A DNA stretch of 64,000 bases. Origin: Saposhnikovia divaricata. Lineage: Eukaryota > Streptophyta > Magnoliopsida > Apiales > Apiaceae. Below, one piece after another: positions 1 to 11,830 of this stretch. A program made the position numbers and the translations under genes. The DNA lies in contig CM071599.1 in assembly GCA_036435485.1 (NCBI GenBank), positions 372,001-436,000 on the forward strand, given 5' to 3'. Numbering within the stretch: position 1 is the stretch's first letter; each line of letters opens with the position of its first letter. The notes beneath the pieces were generated by a model that searched no databases, had not been told where the DNA came from, and worked only from the letters and a program-made list of their open reading frames with translations.

Positions 1-1015
1 TGCATATTTTTACATATTTTGTTCCTATGGGTTATTGAAATTCAACAAAATTTTATTTGACGCGGGTCGAACCTGAATCGGAGCTGATATGATCGAAACT
101 CGGTTTTCGGATAATCCTCAAAGTGGTTAGTACACGGGATATTGTTAAAAATCGAGTCGGACCATTTTAGGGATATTTTTACATATTTTGTTCCTATGGG
201 TTATTGGAATTCAACGATATTGTATTTGACGTAATTCGGAACTGAATCGGAGCTGATATAGTCAAAACTCGGTTTTTGGATAATCCTCAAAGGGGTTAGT
301 ACACGGGAAATTGTTAAAAATTGAGTCGGACCATTTTGTGGATATTTTTACATATTTTGTTCCTAAGGTTTATTGGAATTAAACGAAATTTTATTTGACG
401 CAATTCGGACCGGAATCGGAGCTGATATGATCGAAACTCGGTTTTCGGAAAATTCTCAAAGGGGTTAGTACACGGGATATTGTTAAAAATCAGGTCGGAC
501 CATTTTGTGGATATTTTTACATATTTTGTTCCTATGGGTTATTGAAATTCAATAAAATTTTATTTGACGCGGGTCGAACCTGAATCGGAGCTGATATGAT
601 CGAAACTCGGTTTTCGTATAATCCTCAAAGTGGTTAGTACATGGGATATTGTTAAAAATCGAGTCGGACCATTTTAGGGATATTTTTACATATTTTGTTC
701 CTATGGGTTATTGGAATTCAACGATATTGTATTTGACGCAATTCGGAACTGAATCGGAGCTGATATAGTCAAAACTCGGTTTTTGGATAATCCTCAAAGG
801 GGTTAGTACACGGGAAATTGTTAAAAATTGAGTCGGACCATTTTGTGGATATTTTTACATATTTTGTTCCTATGGTTTATTGGAATTCAACGAAATTTTA
901 TTTGACGCAATTCGGACCGGAATCGGAGCTGATATGATCGAAACTCGGTTTTCGGAAAATTCTCAAAGGGGTTAGTACACGGGATATTGTTAAAAATCAG
1001 GTCGGACCATTTTGT
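1..1015 (+). repeat. Two trimeric higher-order units M1 M2 M3
   Basis: After one leading base, monomers start at 2, 171, 340, 509, 678 and 847: M1 M2 M3 and M1' M2 M3, each 507 bp. The second trimer carries the M1' marks (tcaataaaa, acatggg) and a private cgtataatcc. M3 at 340 has lost GAATTC (ggaattaaac). The window starts inside the array, so the left edge of the satellite is not seen. Confidence 0.93.
171..339 (+). repeat. M2 monomer, reference copy
   Basis: Reference for class M2, the most divergent class. Marks: ggaattcaacgatattgta, a gtaattcggaactg block replacing the gcgggtcgaacctg of M1, gatatagtcaaaactcgg (the others read gatatgatcgaaactcgg), tttttgg, and gggaaattgttaaaaattg. It contains an EcoRI-type GAATTC. 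Early copies have gtaattcgg after M1 and gcaattcgg after M1'. Late copies split into M2a (ttcctatggg, gaatcgg) and M2b (usually ttcttatggg, gaattgg). M2 is normally followed by M3. Confidence 0.93.
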
Positions 1016-1184
1016 GGATATTTTTACATATTTTGTTCCTATGGGTTATTGGAATTCAACGATATTGTATTTGACGTAATTCGGAACTGAATCGGAGCTG
1101 ATATAGTCAAAACTCGGTTTTTGGATAATCCTCAAAGGGGTTAGTACACGGGAAATTGTTAAAAATTGAGTCGGACCATTTTGT

Positions 1185-1353
1185 GGATATTTTTACATAT
1201 TTTGTTCCTATGGTTTATTGGAATTCAACGAAATTTTATTTGACGCAATTCGGACCGGAATCGGAGCTGATATGATCGAAACTCGGTTTTCGGAAAATTC
1301 TCAAAGGGGTTAGTACACGGGATATTGTTAAAAATCAAGTCGGACCATTTTGT
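1185..1353 (+). repeat. M3 monomer, reference copy
   Basis: Reference for class M3. Marks: tggtttattggaattcaacg, gcaattcggaccggaatcgg, cggaaaattctcaaagggg and aaaatcaagtcggacc. It keeps the GAATTC that M2 also has. Late copies split into M3a (gtttattgg, often gattgaaactc) and M3b (gggttattgg). The early analogue of M3b reads gggatatttgaattc (10986, 15380). Some early copies read aaatcaggtcgg instead of caag (340, 847, 2706). Confidence 0.92.
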
Positions 1354-1522
1354 GGATATTTTTACATATTTTGTTCCTATGGGTTATTGAAATTCAAAAA
1401 AATTTTATTTGACGCGGGTCGAACCTGAATCGGAGCTGATATGATCGAAACTCGATTTTCGGAAAATTCTCAAAGGGGTTAGTACACGGGATATTGTTAA
1501 AAATCGAGTCGGACCATTTTGT
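1354..1522 (+). repeat. M4 monomer, early form, reference copy
   Basis: Reference for class M4. Marks: the A-run ttcaaaaaaattttattt, gcgggtcgaacctg as in M1, actcgattttcggaaaattc, and the tail aaatcgagtcggaccatttt followed by gtg. Late copies (for example 19267) have a longer run, ttcaaaaaaaaattatttg, read ctcggttttcgg, and often start with ttcatatggg. The run is the main site of length change in the class: 31434 has 13 A in a row and is one base longer. M4 is normally followed by M5. Confidence 0.92.
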
Positions 1523-1691
1523 GGATATTTTTACATATTTTGTTCCTATGGATTATTGAAATTCAACAAAATTTTATTTGACGCGGGTCGAACCTTAATC
1601 GGAGCTGATATGATCGAAACTCGGGTTTCGGAAAATTCTCAAAGGGGTTAGTACACGGGATATTGTTAAAAACCAAGTCAGACCATTTTGT
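1523..1691 (+). repeat. M5 monomer, early form, reference copy
   Basis: Reference for class M5. Marks: tatggattattgaaattc, gtcgaaccttaatcgg, actcgggtttcggaaaattc, and gttaaaaaccaagtcagacc. Monomers after early M5 copies commonly begin gcatattttt rather than ggatattttt. Late M5 copies (for example 23182) read gagcagatatg and ggaaaattttcaaagg. A variant at 7776, 12169 and partly 13014 reads ctcgagtttcgaaaaattc. M5 closes the pentamer and is normally followed by M1. Confidence 0.92.
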
Positions 1692-2367
1692 GCATATTTT
1701 TACATATTTTGTTCCTATGGGTTATTGAAATTCAACAAAATTTTATTTGACGCGGGTCGAACCTGAATCGGAGCTGATATGATCGAAACTCGGTTTTCGG
1801 ATAATCCTCAAAGTGGTTAGTACACGGGATATTGTTAAAAATCGAGTCGGACCATTTTAGGGATATTTTTACATATTTTGTTCCTATGGGTTATTGGAAT
1901 TCAACGATATTGTATTTTACGTAATTCGGAACTGAATCGGAGCTGATATAGTCAAAACTCGGTTTTTGGATAATCCTCAAAGGGGTTAGTACACGGGAAA
2001 TTGTTAAAAATTGAGTCGGACCATTTTGTGGATATTTTTACATATTTTGTTCCTATGGTTTATTGGAATTCAACGAAATTTTATTTGACGCAATTCGGAC
2101 CGGAATCGGAGCTGATATGATCGAAACTCGGTTTTCGGAAAATTCTCAAAGGGGTTAGTACACGGGATATTGTTAAAAATCAAGTCGGACCATTTTGTGG
2201 ATATTTTTACATATTTTGTTCCTATGGGTTATTGAAATTCAAAAAAATTTTATTTGACGCGGGTCGAACCTGAATCGGAGCTGATATGATCGAAACTCGA
2301 TTTTCGGAAAATTCTCAAAGGGGTTAGTACACGGGATATTGTTAAAAATCGAGTCGGACCATTTTGT

Positions 2368-2536
2368 GGATATTTTTACATATTTTGTTCCTATGGATTA
2401 TTGAAATTCAACAAAATTTTATTTGACGCGGGTCGAACCTGAATCGGAGCTGATATGATCGAAACTCGGTTTTCGGATAATCCTCAAAGTGGTTAGTACA
2501 TGGGATATTGTTAAAAATCGAGTCGGACCATTTTAG
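2368..2536 (+). repeat. Hybrid monomer M5/M1' (also 4734, 6255)
   Basis: The 5' part has the M5 mark tatggattattg; the 3' part has M1' marks (ggataatcctcaaagtgg, acatggg, tail ttttag). Monomer length is unchanged, and the next monomer is M2, as expected after M1. That fits an in-register exchange between M5 and M1'. Confidence 0.88.
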
Positions 2537-2874
2537 GGATATTTTTACATATTTTGTTCCTATGGGTTATTGGAATTCAACGATATTGTATTTGACGCAA
2601 TTCGGAACTGAATCGGAGCTGATATAGTCAAAACTCGGTTTTTGGATAATCCTCAAAGGGGTTAGTACACGGGAAATTGTTAAAAATTGAGTCGGACCAT
2701 TTTGTGGATATTTTTACATATTTTGTTCCTATGGTTTATTGGAATTCAACGAAATTTTATTTGACGCAATTCGGACCGGAATCGGAGCTGATATGATCGA
2801 AACTCGGTTTTCGGAAAATTCTCAAAGGGGTTAGTACACGGGATATTGTTAAAAATCAGGTCGGACCATTTTGT

Positions 2875-4733
2875 GGATATTTTTACATATTTTGTTCCTA
2901 TGGGTTATTGGAATTCAACGATATTGTATTTGACGTAATTCGGAACTGAATCGGAGCTGATATAGTCAAAACTCGGTTTTTGGATAATCCTCAAAGGGGT
3001 TAGTACACGGGAAATTGTTAAAAATTGAGTCGGACCATTTTGTGGATATTTTTACATATTTTGTTCCTATGGTTTATTGGAATTCAACGAAATTTTATTT
3101 GACGCAATTCGGACCGGAATCGGAGCTGATATGATCGAAACTCGGTTTTCGGAAAATTCTCAAAGGGGTTAGTACACGGGATATTGTTAAAAATCAAGTC
3201 GGACCATTTTGTGGATATTTTTACATATTTTGTTCCTATGGGTTATTGAAATTCAAAAAAATTTTATTTGACGCGGGTCGAACCTGAATCGGAGCTGATA
3301 TGATCGAAACTCGATTTTCGGAAAATTCTCAAAGGGGTTAGTACACGGGATATTGTTAAAAATCGAGTCGGACCATTTTGTGGATATTTTTACATATTTT
3401 GTTCCTATGGATTATTGAAATTCAACAAAATTTTATTTGACGCGGGTCGAACCTTAATCGGAGCTGATATGATCGAAACTCGGGTTTCGGAAAATTCTCA
3501 AAGGGGTTAGTACACGGGATATTGTTAAAAACCAAGTCAGACCATTTTGTGCATATTTTTACATATTTTGTTCCTATGGGTTATTGAAATTCAACAAAAT
3601 TTTATTTGACGCGGGTCGAACCTGAATCGGAGCTGATATGATCGAAACTCGGTTTTCGGATAATCCTCAAAGTGGTTAGTACACGGGATATTGTTAAAAA
3701 TCGAGTCGGACCATTTTAGGGATATTTTTACATATTTTGTTCCTATGGGTTATTGGAATTCAACGATATTGTATTTTACGTAATTCGGAACTGAATCGGA
3801 GCTGATATAGTCAAAACTCGGTTTTTGGATAATCCTCAAAGGGGTTAGTACACGGGAAATTGTTAAAAATTGAGTCGGACCATTTTGTGGATATTTTTAC
3901 ATATTTTGTTCCTATGGTTTATTGGAATTCAACGAAATTTTATTTGACGCAATTCGGACCGGAATCGGAGCTGATATGATCGAAACTCGGTTTTCGGAAA
4001 ATTCTCAAAGGGGTTAGTACACGGGATATTGTTAAAAATCAAGTCGGACCATTTTGTGGATATTTTTACATATTTTGTTCCTATGGGTTATTGAAATTCA
4101 ATAAAATTTTATTTGACGCGGGTCGAACGTGAATCGGAGCTGATATGATCGAAACTCGGTTTTCGGATAATCCTCAAAGTGGTTAGTACATGGGATATTG
4201 TTAAAAATCGAGTCGGACCATTTTAGGGATATTTTTACATATTTTGTTCCTATGGGTTATTGGAATTCAACGATATTGTATTTGACGCAATTCGGAACTG
4301 AATCGGAGCTGATATAGTCAAAACTCGGTTTTTGGATAATCCTCAAAGGGGTTAGTACACGGGAAATTGTTAAAAATTGAGTCGGACCATTTTGTGGATA
4401 TTTTTACATATTTTGTTCCTATGGTTTATTGGAATTCAACGAAATTTTATTTGACGCAATTCGGACCGGAATCGGAGCTGATATGATCGAAACTCGGTTT
4501 TCGGAAAATTCTCAAAGGGGTTAGTACACGGGATATTGTTAAAAATCAAGTCGGACCATTTTGTGGATATTTTTACATATTTTGTTCCTATGGGTTATTG
4601 AAATTCAAAAAAATTTTATTTGACGCGGGTCGAACCTGAATCGGAGCTGATATGATCGAAACTCGATTTTCGGAAAATTCTCAAAGGGGTTAGTACACGG
4701 GATATTGTTAAAAATCGAGTCGGACCATTTTGT
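2875..4733 (+). repeat. Second 11-monomer block, early domain
   Basis: Monomers: M2 M3 M4 M5 M1 M2 M3 M1' M2 M3 M4. The first seven repeat 1016-2198 at a distance of 1859 bp. From 4058 an M1' trimer replaces the M4 of the first block. A private gtcgaacgtgaatcgg is in the M1' at 4058. The run M5 M1 M2 M3 M1' M2 M3 at 3382-4564 recurs at 8621-9803 and 13014-14196. Confidence 0.88.
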
Positions 4734-6254
4734 GGATATTTTTACATATTTTGTTCCTATGGATTATTGAAATTCAACAAAATTTTATTTGACGCGGGTC
4801 GAACCTGAATCGGAGCTGATATGATCGAAACTCGGTTTTCGGATAATCCTCAAAGTGGTTAGTACATGGGATATTGTTAAAAATCGAGTCGGACCATTTT
4901 AGGGATATTTTTACATATTTTGTTCCTATGGGTTATTGGAATTCAACGATATTGTATTTGACGCAATTCGGAACTGAATCGGAGCTGATATAGTCAAAAC
5001 TCGGTTTTTGGATAATCCTCAAAGGGGTTAGTACACGGGAAATTGTTAAAAATTGAGTCGGACCATTTTGTGGATATTTTTACATATTTTGTTCCTATGG
5101 TTTATTGGAATTCAACGAAATTTTATTTGACGCAATTCGGACCGGAATCGGAGCTGATATGATCGAAACTCGGTTTTCGGAAAATTCTCAAAGGGGTTAG
5201 TACACGGGATATTGTTAAAAATCAAGTCGGACCATTTTGTGGATATTTTTACATATTTTGTTCCTATGGGTTATTGAAATTCAAAAAAATTTTATTTGAC
5301 GCGGGTCGAACCTGAATCGGAGATGATATGATCGAAACTCGATTTTCGGAAAATTCTCAAAGGGGTTAGTACAAGGGATATTGTTAAAAATCGAGTCGGA
5401 CCATTTTGTGGATATTTTTACATATTTTGTTCCTATGGATTATTGAAATTCAACAAAATTTTATTTGACGCGGGTCGAACCTTAATCGGAGCTGATATGA
5501 TCGAAACTCGGGTTTCGGAAAATTCTCAAAGGGGTTAGTACACGGGATATTGTTAAAAACCAAGTCAGACCATTTTGTGCATATTTTTACATATTTTGTT
5601 CCTATGGGTTATTGAAATTCAACAAAATTTTATTTGACGCGGGTCGAACCTGAATCGGAGCTGATATTATCGAAACTCGGTTTTCGGATAATCCTCAAAG
5701 TGGTTAGTACACGGGATATTGTTAAAAATCGAGTCGGACCATTTTAGGGATATTTTTACATATTTTGTTCCTATGGGTTATTGGAATTCAACGATATTGT
5801 ATTTGACGTAATTCGGAACTGAATCGGAGCTGATATAGTCAAAACTCGGTTTTTGGATAATCCTCAAAGGGGTTAGTACACGGGAAATTGTTAAAAATTG
5901 AGTCGGACCATTTTGTGGATATTTTTACATATTTTGTTCCTATGGTTTATTGGAATTCAACGAAATTTTATTTGACGCAATTCGGACCGGAATCGGAGCT
6001 GATATGATCGAAACTCGGTTTTCGGAAAATTCTCAAAGGGGTTAGTACACGGGATATTGTTAAAAATCAAGTCGGACCATTTTGTGGATATTTTTACATA
6101 TTTTGTTCCTATGGGTTATTGAAATTCAAAAAAATTTTATTTGACGCGGGTCGAACCTGAATCGGAGCTGATATGATCGAAACTCGATTTTCGGAAAATT
6201 CTCAAAGGGGTTAGTACACGGGATATTGTTAAAAATCGAGTCGGACCATTTTGT
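4734..6254 (+). repeat. 9-monomer higher-order unit, copy 1 (1521 bp)
   Basis: Monomers: M5/M1' hybrid, M2, M3, M4, M5, M1, M2, M3, M4. It is followed directly by a second copy in phase. Shared private changes tie the copies together: tacaaggg in the M4 (5241 and 6762) and gatattatcg in the M1 (5579 and 7100). The change gagatgatatg in the M4 at 5241 is absent from copy 2. Confidence 0.92.
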
Positions 6255-7775
6255 GGATATTTTTACATATTTTGTTCCTATGGATTATTGAAATTCAACA
6301 AAATTTTATTTGACGCGGGTCGAACCTGAATCGGAGCTGATATGATCGAAACTCGGTTTTCGGATAATCCTCAAAGTGGTTAGTACATGGGATATTGTTA
6401 AAAATCGAGTCGGACCATTTTAGGGATATTTTTACATATTTTGTTCCTATGGGTTATTGGAATTCAACGATATTGTATTTGACGCAATTCGGAACTGAAT
6501 CGGAGCTGATATAGTCAAAACTCGGTTTTTGGATAATCCTCAAAGGGGTTAGTACACGGGAAATTGTTAAAAATTGAGTCGGACCATTTTGTGGATATTT
6601 TTACATATTTTGTTCCTATGGTTTATTGGAATTCAACGAAATTTTATTTGACGCAATTCGGACCGGAATCGGAGCTGATATGATCGAAACTCGGTTTTCG
6701 GAAAATTCTCAAAGGGGTTAGTACACGGGATATTGTTAAAAATCAAGTCGGACCATTTTGTGGATATTTTTACATATTTTGTTCCTATGGGTTATTGAAA
6801 TTCAAAAAAATTTTATTTGACGCGGGTCGAACCTGAATCGGAGCTGATATGATCGAAACTCGATTTTCGGAAAATTCTCAAAGGGGTTAGTACAAGGGAT
6901 ATTGTTAAAAATCGAGTCGGACCATTTTGTGGATATTTTTACATATTTTGTTCCTATGGATTATTGAAATTCAACAAAATTTTATTTGACGCGGGTCGAA
7001 CCTTAATCGGAGCTGATATGATCGAAACTCGGGTTTCGGAAAATTCTCAAAGGGGTTAGTACACGGGATATTGTTAAAAACCAAGTCAGACCATTTTGTG
7101 CATATTTTTACATATTTTGTTCCTATGGGTTATTGAAATTCAACAAAATTTTATTTGACGCGGGTCGAACCTGAATCGGAGCTGATATTATCGAAACTCG
7201 GTTTTCGGATAATCCTCAAAGTGGTTAGTACACGGGATATTGTTAAAAATCGAGTCGGACCATTTTAGGGATATTTTTACATATTTTGTTCCTATGGGTT
7301 ATTGGAATTCAACGATATTGTATTTGACGTAATTCGGAACTGAATCGGAGCTGATATAGTCAAAACTCGGTTTTTGGATAATCCTCAAAGGGGTTAGTAC
7401 ACGGGAAATTGTTAAAAATTGAGTCGGACCATTTTGTGGATATTTTTACATATTTTGTTCCTATGGTTTATTGGAATTCAACGAAATTTTATTTGACGCA
7501 ATTCGGACCGGAATCGGAGCTGATATGATCGAAACTCGGTTTTCGGAAAATTCTCAAAGGGGTTAGTACACGGGATATTGTTAAAAATCAAGTCGGACCA
7601 TTTTGTGGATATTTTTACATATTTTGTTCCTATGGGTTATTGAAATTCAAAAAAATTTTATTTGACGCGGGTCGAACCTGAATCGGAGCTAATATGATCG
7701 AAACTCGATTTTCGGAAAATTCTCAAAGGGGTTAGTACACGGGATATTGTTAAAAATCGAGTCGGACCATTTTGT
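6255..7775 (+). repeat. 9-monomer higher-order unit, copy 2 (1521 bp)
   Basis: Same order as the preceding copy: M5/M1' M2 M3 M4 M5 M1 M2 M3 M4. The M4 at 7607 has gagctaatatg, unlike copy 1. The next monomer (7776) is a full M5 variant rather than the M5/M1' hybrid, so the tandem ends here. The unit can be read as an octamer plus one M4. Confidence 0.91.
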
Positions 7776-9803
7776 GGATATTTTTACATATTTTGTTCCT
7801 ATGGATTATTGAAATTCAACAAAATTTTATTTGACGCGTGTCGAACCTGAATCGGAGCTGATATGATCGAAACTCGAGTTTCGAAAAATTCTCAAAGGGG
7901 TTAGTACACGGGATATTGTTAAAAACCAAGTCAGACCATTTTGTGCATATTTTTACATATTTTGTTCCTATGGGTTATTGAAATTCAACAAAATTTTATT
8001 TGACGCGGGTCAAACCTGAATCGGAGCTGATATGATCGAAACTCGGTTTTCGGATAATCCTCAAAGTGGTTAGTACACGGGATATTGTTAAAAATCGAGT
8101 CGGACCATTTTAGGGATATTTTTACATATTTTGTTCCTATGGGTTATTGGAATTCAACGATATTGTATTTGACGTAATTCGGAACTGAATCGGAGCTGAT
8201 ATAGTCAAAACTCGGTTTTTGGATAATCCTCAAAGGGGTTAGTACACGGGAAATTGTTAAAAATTGAGTCGGACCATTTTGTGGATATTTTTACATATTT
8301 TGTTCCTATGGTTTATTTGAATTCAACGAAATTTTATTTGACGCAATTCGGACCGGAATCGGAGCTGATATGATCGAAACTCGGTTTTCGGAAAATTCTC
8401 AAAGGGGTTAGTACACGGGATATTGTTAAAAATCAAGTCGGACCATTTTGTGGATATTTTTACATATTTTGTTCCTATGGGTTATTGAAATTCAAAAAAA
8501 ATTTATTTGACGCGGGTCGAACCTGAATCGGAGCTGATATGATCGAAACTCGATTTTCGGAAAATTCTCAAAGGGGTTAGTACACGGGATATTGTTAAAA
8601 ATCGAGTCGGACCATTTTGTGGATATTTTTACATATTTTGTTCCTATGGATTATTGAAATTCAACAAAATTTTATTTGACGCGGGTCGAACCTTAATCGG
8701 AGCTGATATGATCGAAACTCGGGTTTCGGAAAATTCTCAAAGGGGTTAGTACACGGGATATTGTTAAAAACCAAGTCAGACCATTTTGTGCATATTTTTA
8801 CATATTTTGTTCCTATGGGTTATTGAAATTCAACAAAATTTTATTTGACGCGGGTCGAACTTGAATCGGAGCTGATATGATCGAAACTCGGTTTTCGGAT
8901 AATCCTCAAAGTGGTTAGTACACGGGATATTGTTAAAAATCGAGTCGGACCATTTTAGGGATATTTTTACATATTTTGTTCCTATGGGTTATTGGAATTC
9001 AACGATATTGTATTTTACGTAATTCGGAACTGAATCGGAGCTGATATAGTCAAAACTCGGTTTTTGGATAATCCTCAAAGGGGTTAGTACACGGGAAATT
9101 GTTAAAAATTGAGTCGGACCATTTTGTGGATATTTTTACATATTTTGTTCCTATGGTTTATTGGAATTCAACGAAATTTTATTTGACGCAATTCGGACCG
9201 GAATCGGAGCTGATATGATCGAAACTCGGTTTTCGGAAAATTCTCAAAGGGGTTAGTACACGGGATATTGTTAAAAATCAAGTCGGACCATTTTGTGGAT
9301 ATTTTTACATATTTTGTTCCTATGGGTTATTGAAATTCAATAAAATTTTATTTGACGCGGGTCGAACCTGAATCGGAGCTGATATGATCGAAACTCGGTT
9401 TTCGGATAATCCTCAAAGTGGTTAGTACATGGGATATTGTTAAAAATCGAGTCGGACCATTTTAGGGATATTTTTACATATTTTGTTCCTATGGGTTATT
9501 GGAATTCAACGATATTGTATTTGACGCAATTCGGAACTGAATCGGAGCTGATATAGTCAAAACTCGGTTTTTGGATAATCCTCAAAGGGGTTAGTACACG
9601 GGAAATTGTTAAAAATTGAGTCGGACCATTTTGTGGATATTTTTACATATTTTGTTCCTATGGTTTATTGGAATTCAACGAAATTTTATTTGACGCAATT
9701 CGGACCGGAATCGTAGCTGATATGATCGAAACTCGGTTTTCGGAAAATTCTCAAAGGGGTTAGTACACGGGATATTGTTAAAAATCAAGTCGGACCATTT
9801 TGT

Positions 9804-9971
9804 GGATATTTTTACATATTTTGTTCCTATGTGTTATTGAAATTCAACAAAATTTTATTTGACGCGGGTCGAACCTGAATCCGAGCTGATAGGATCGAAA
9901 CTCGGTTTTCGATAATCCTCAAAGTGGTTAGTACACGGGATATTGTTAAAAATCGAGTCGGACCATTTTAG
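9804..9971 (+). repeat. M1 monomer with 1-bp deletion (168 bp)
   Basis: Reads ggttttcgataatcc where relatives read ggttttcggataatcc, losing one g near 9910-9911 and shifting the phase of all later monomers. It also carries atccgagctgatagg. The duplicate at 14197 has the latter mark but not the deletion, so the base was lost after the 26-mer duplicated. Confidence 0.95.
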
Positions 9972-11154
9972 GGATATTTTTACATATTTTGTTCCTATGG
10001 GTTATTGGAATTCAACGATATTGTATTTGACGTAATTCGGAACTGAATCGGAGCTGATATAGTCAAAACTCGGTTTTTGGATAATCCTCAAAGGGGTTTG
10101 TACACGGGAAATTGTTAAAAATTGAGTCGGACCATTTTGTGGATATTTTTACATATTTTGTTCCTATGGTTTATTGGAATTCAACGAAATTTTATTTGAC
10201 GAAATTCGGACCGGAATCGCAGCTGATATGATCGAAACTCGGTTTTCGGAAAATTCTCAAAGGGGTTAGTACACGGGATATTGTTAAAAATCAAGTCGGA
10301 CCATTTTGTGGATATTTTTACATATTTTGTTCCTATGGGTTATTGAAATTCAAAAAAATTTTATTTGACGCGGGTCGAACCTGAATCGGAGCTGATATGA
10401 TCGAAACTCGATTTTCGGAAAATTCTCAAAGGGGCTAGTACACGGGATATTGTTAAAAATCGAGTCGGACCATTTTGTGGATATTTTTACATATTTTGTT
10501 CCTATGGATTATTGAAATTCAACAAAATTTTATTTGACGCGGGTCGAACCTGAATCGGAGCTGATATGATCGAAACTCGGGTTTCGGAAAATTCTCAAAG
10601 GGGTTAGTACACGGGATATTGTTAAAAACCAAGTCAGACCATTTTGTGCATATTTTTACATATTTTGTTCCCATGGGTTATTGAAATTCAACAAAATTTT
10701 ATTTGACGCGGGTCGAACCTGAATCGGAGCTGATATGATCGAAACTCGGTTTTCGGATAATCCTCAAAGTGGTTAGTACACGGGATATTGTTAAAAATCG
10801 AGTCGGACCATTTTAGGGATATTTTTACATATTTTGTTCCTATGGGTTATTGGAATTCAACGATATTGTATTTGACGCAATTCGGAACTGAATTGGAGAT
10901 GATATAGTCAAAACTCGGTTTTTGGATAATCCTCAAAGGGGTTAGTACACGGGAAATTGTTAAAAATTGAGTCGGACCATTTTGTGGATATTTTTACATA
11001 TTTTGTTCCTATGGGATATTTGAATTCAACGAAATTTTATTTGACGCAATTCGGACCGGAATCGGAGCTGATATGATCGAAACTCGGTTTTCGGAAAATT
11101 CTCAAAGGGGTTAGTACACGGGATATTGTTAAAAATCAAGTCGGACCTTTTTGT

Positions 11155-11323
11155 GGATATTTTTACATATTTTGTTCCTATGGGTTATTGAAATTCAATA
11201 AAATTTTATTTGACGCGGGTCGAACCTGAATCGGAGCTGATATGATCGAAACTCGGTTTTCGGAAAATTCTCAAAGGGGTTAGTACACGGGATATTGTTA
11301 AAAATCGAGTCGGACCATTTTGT
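11155..11323 (+). repeat. Hybrid monomer M1'/M4 (also 15549)
   Basis: The 5' part reads gaaattcaataaaattt as in M1'; the 3' part reads ggaaaattctcaaagggg with the M4 tail atcgagtcggaccatttt then gtg. M5 follows, as after a normal M4. The second copy is its counterpart in the 26-mer duplication. Confidence 0.85.
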
Positions 11324-11492
11324 GGATATTTTTACATATTTTGTTCCTATGGGTTATTGAAATTCAACAAAATTTTATTTGACGCGGGTCGAACCTGAAT
11401 CGGAGCTGATATGATCGAAACTCGGGTTTCGAAAAATTCTCAAAGGGGTTAGTACACGGGATATTGTTAAAAACCAAGTCAGACCATTTTGT

Positions 11493-11661
11493 GGATATTT
11501 TTACATATTTTGTTCCTATGGGTTATTGAAATTCAACAAAATTTTATTTGACGCGGGTCGAACCTGAATCGGAGCTGATATGATCGAAACTCGGTTTTCG
11601 GATAATCCTCAAAGTGGTTAGTACACGGGATATTGTTAAAAATCGAGTCGGACCATTTTAG
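11493..11661 (+). repeat. M1 monomer (subtype b), reference copy
   Basis: Reference for class M1. Diagnostic marks: gaaattcaacaaaat at offsets 36-50, gacgcgggtcgaacc at 58-72, cggataatcctcaaagtgg at 107-125, and the tail atcgagtcggaccattttag at 150-169, where other classes end in ttttgtg. In the late domain a subtype M1a carries tgaac instead of tcaac at offsets 41-45, first seen at 16901. An early subtype, here M1', carries tcaataaaa and acatggg (509, 4058, 9297, 13690). M1 is normally followed by M2. Confidence 0.93.
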
Positions 11662-11830
11662 GGATATTTTTACATATTTTATTCCTATGGGTTATTGGAA
11701 TTCAACCATATTGTATTTGACGCAATTCGGAACTGAATTGGAGCTGATATAGTCAAAACTCGGTTTTTGGATAATCCTCAAAGGGGTTAGTACACGGGAT
11801 ATTGTTAAAAATCGAGTCGGACCATTTTGT
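11662..11830 (+). repeat. Hybrid monomer M2/M4 (also 16056, 17070, 17577)
   Basis: M2 through tttttggataatcc, with a private tcaaccatattg and ttttattcc, then gggatattgttaaaaatcgagtcgg-type M4 sequence in place of gggaaattgttaaaaattg. M5 follows in every copy. It defines the trimer M2/M4 M5 M1. Confidence 0.88.

Larger units (their letters stand above)
1016..2874 (+). repeat. 11-monomer block, early domain
   Basis: Monomers at 169-bp steps: M2 M3 M4 M5 M1 M2 M3 M4 M5/M1' M2 M3. The block opens with M3-to-M2 succession (847 to 1016), skipping M1, which marks an old exchange. Its first seven monomers match those starting at 2875, including tgtattttacg in the M2 at 1861 and 3720. The next block is the same length (1859 bp) but differs from monomer eight onward. 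Confidence 0.88.

Noticed and set aside
107..123. Short dyad ggat-a-atcc in M1 and M2 as an operator-like palindrome
   Set aside because: Only four base pairs per arm, present in most M1 and M2 copies and broken in M3 to M5. It is too weak to support a binding-site call.
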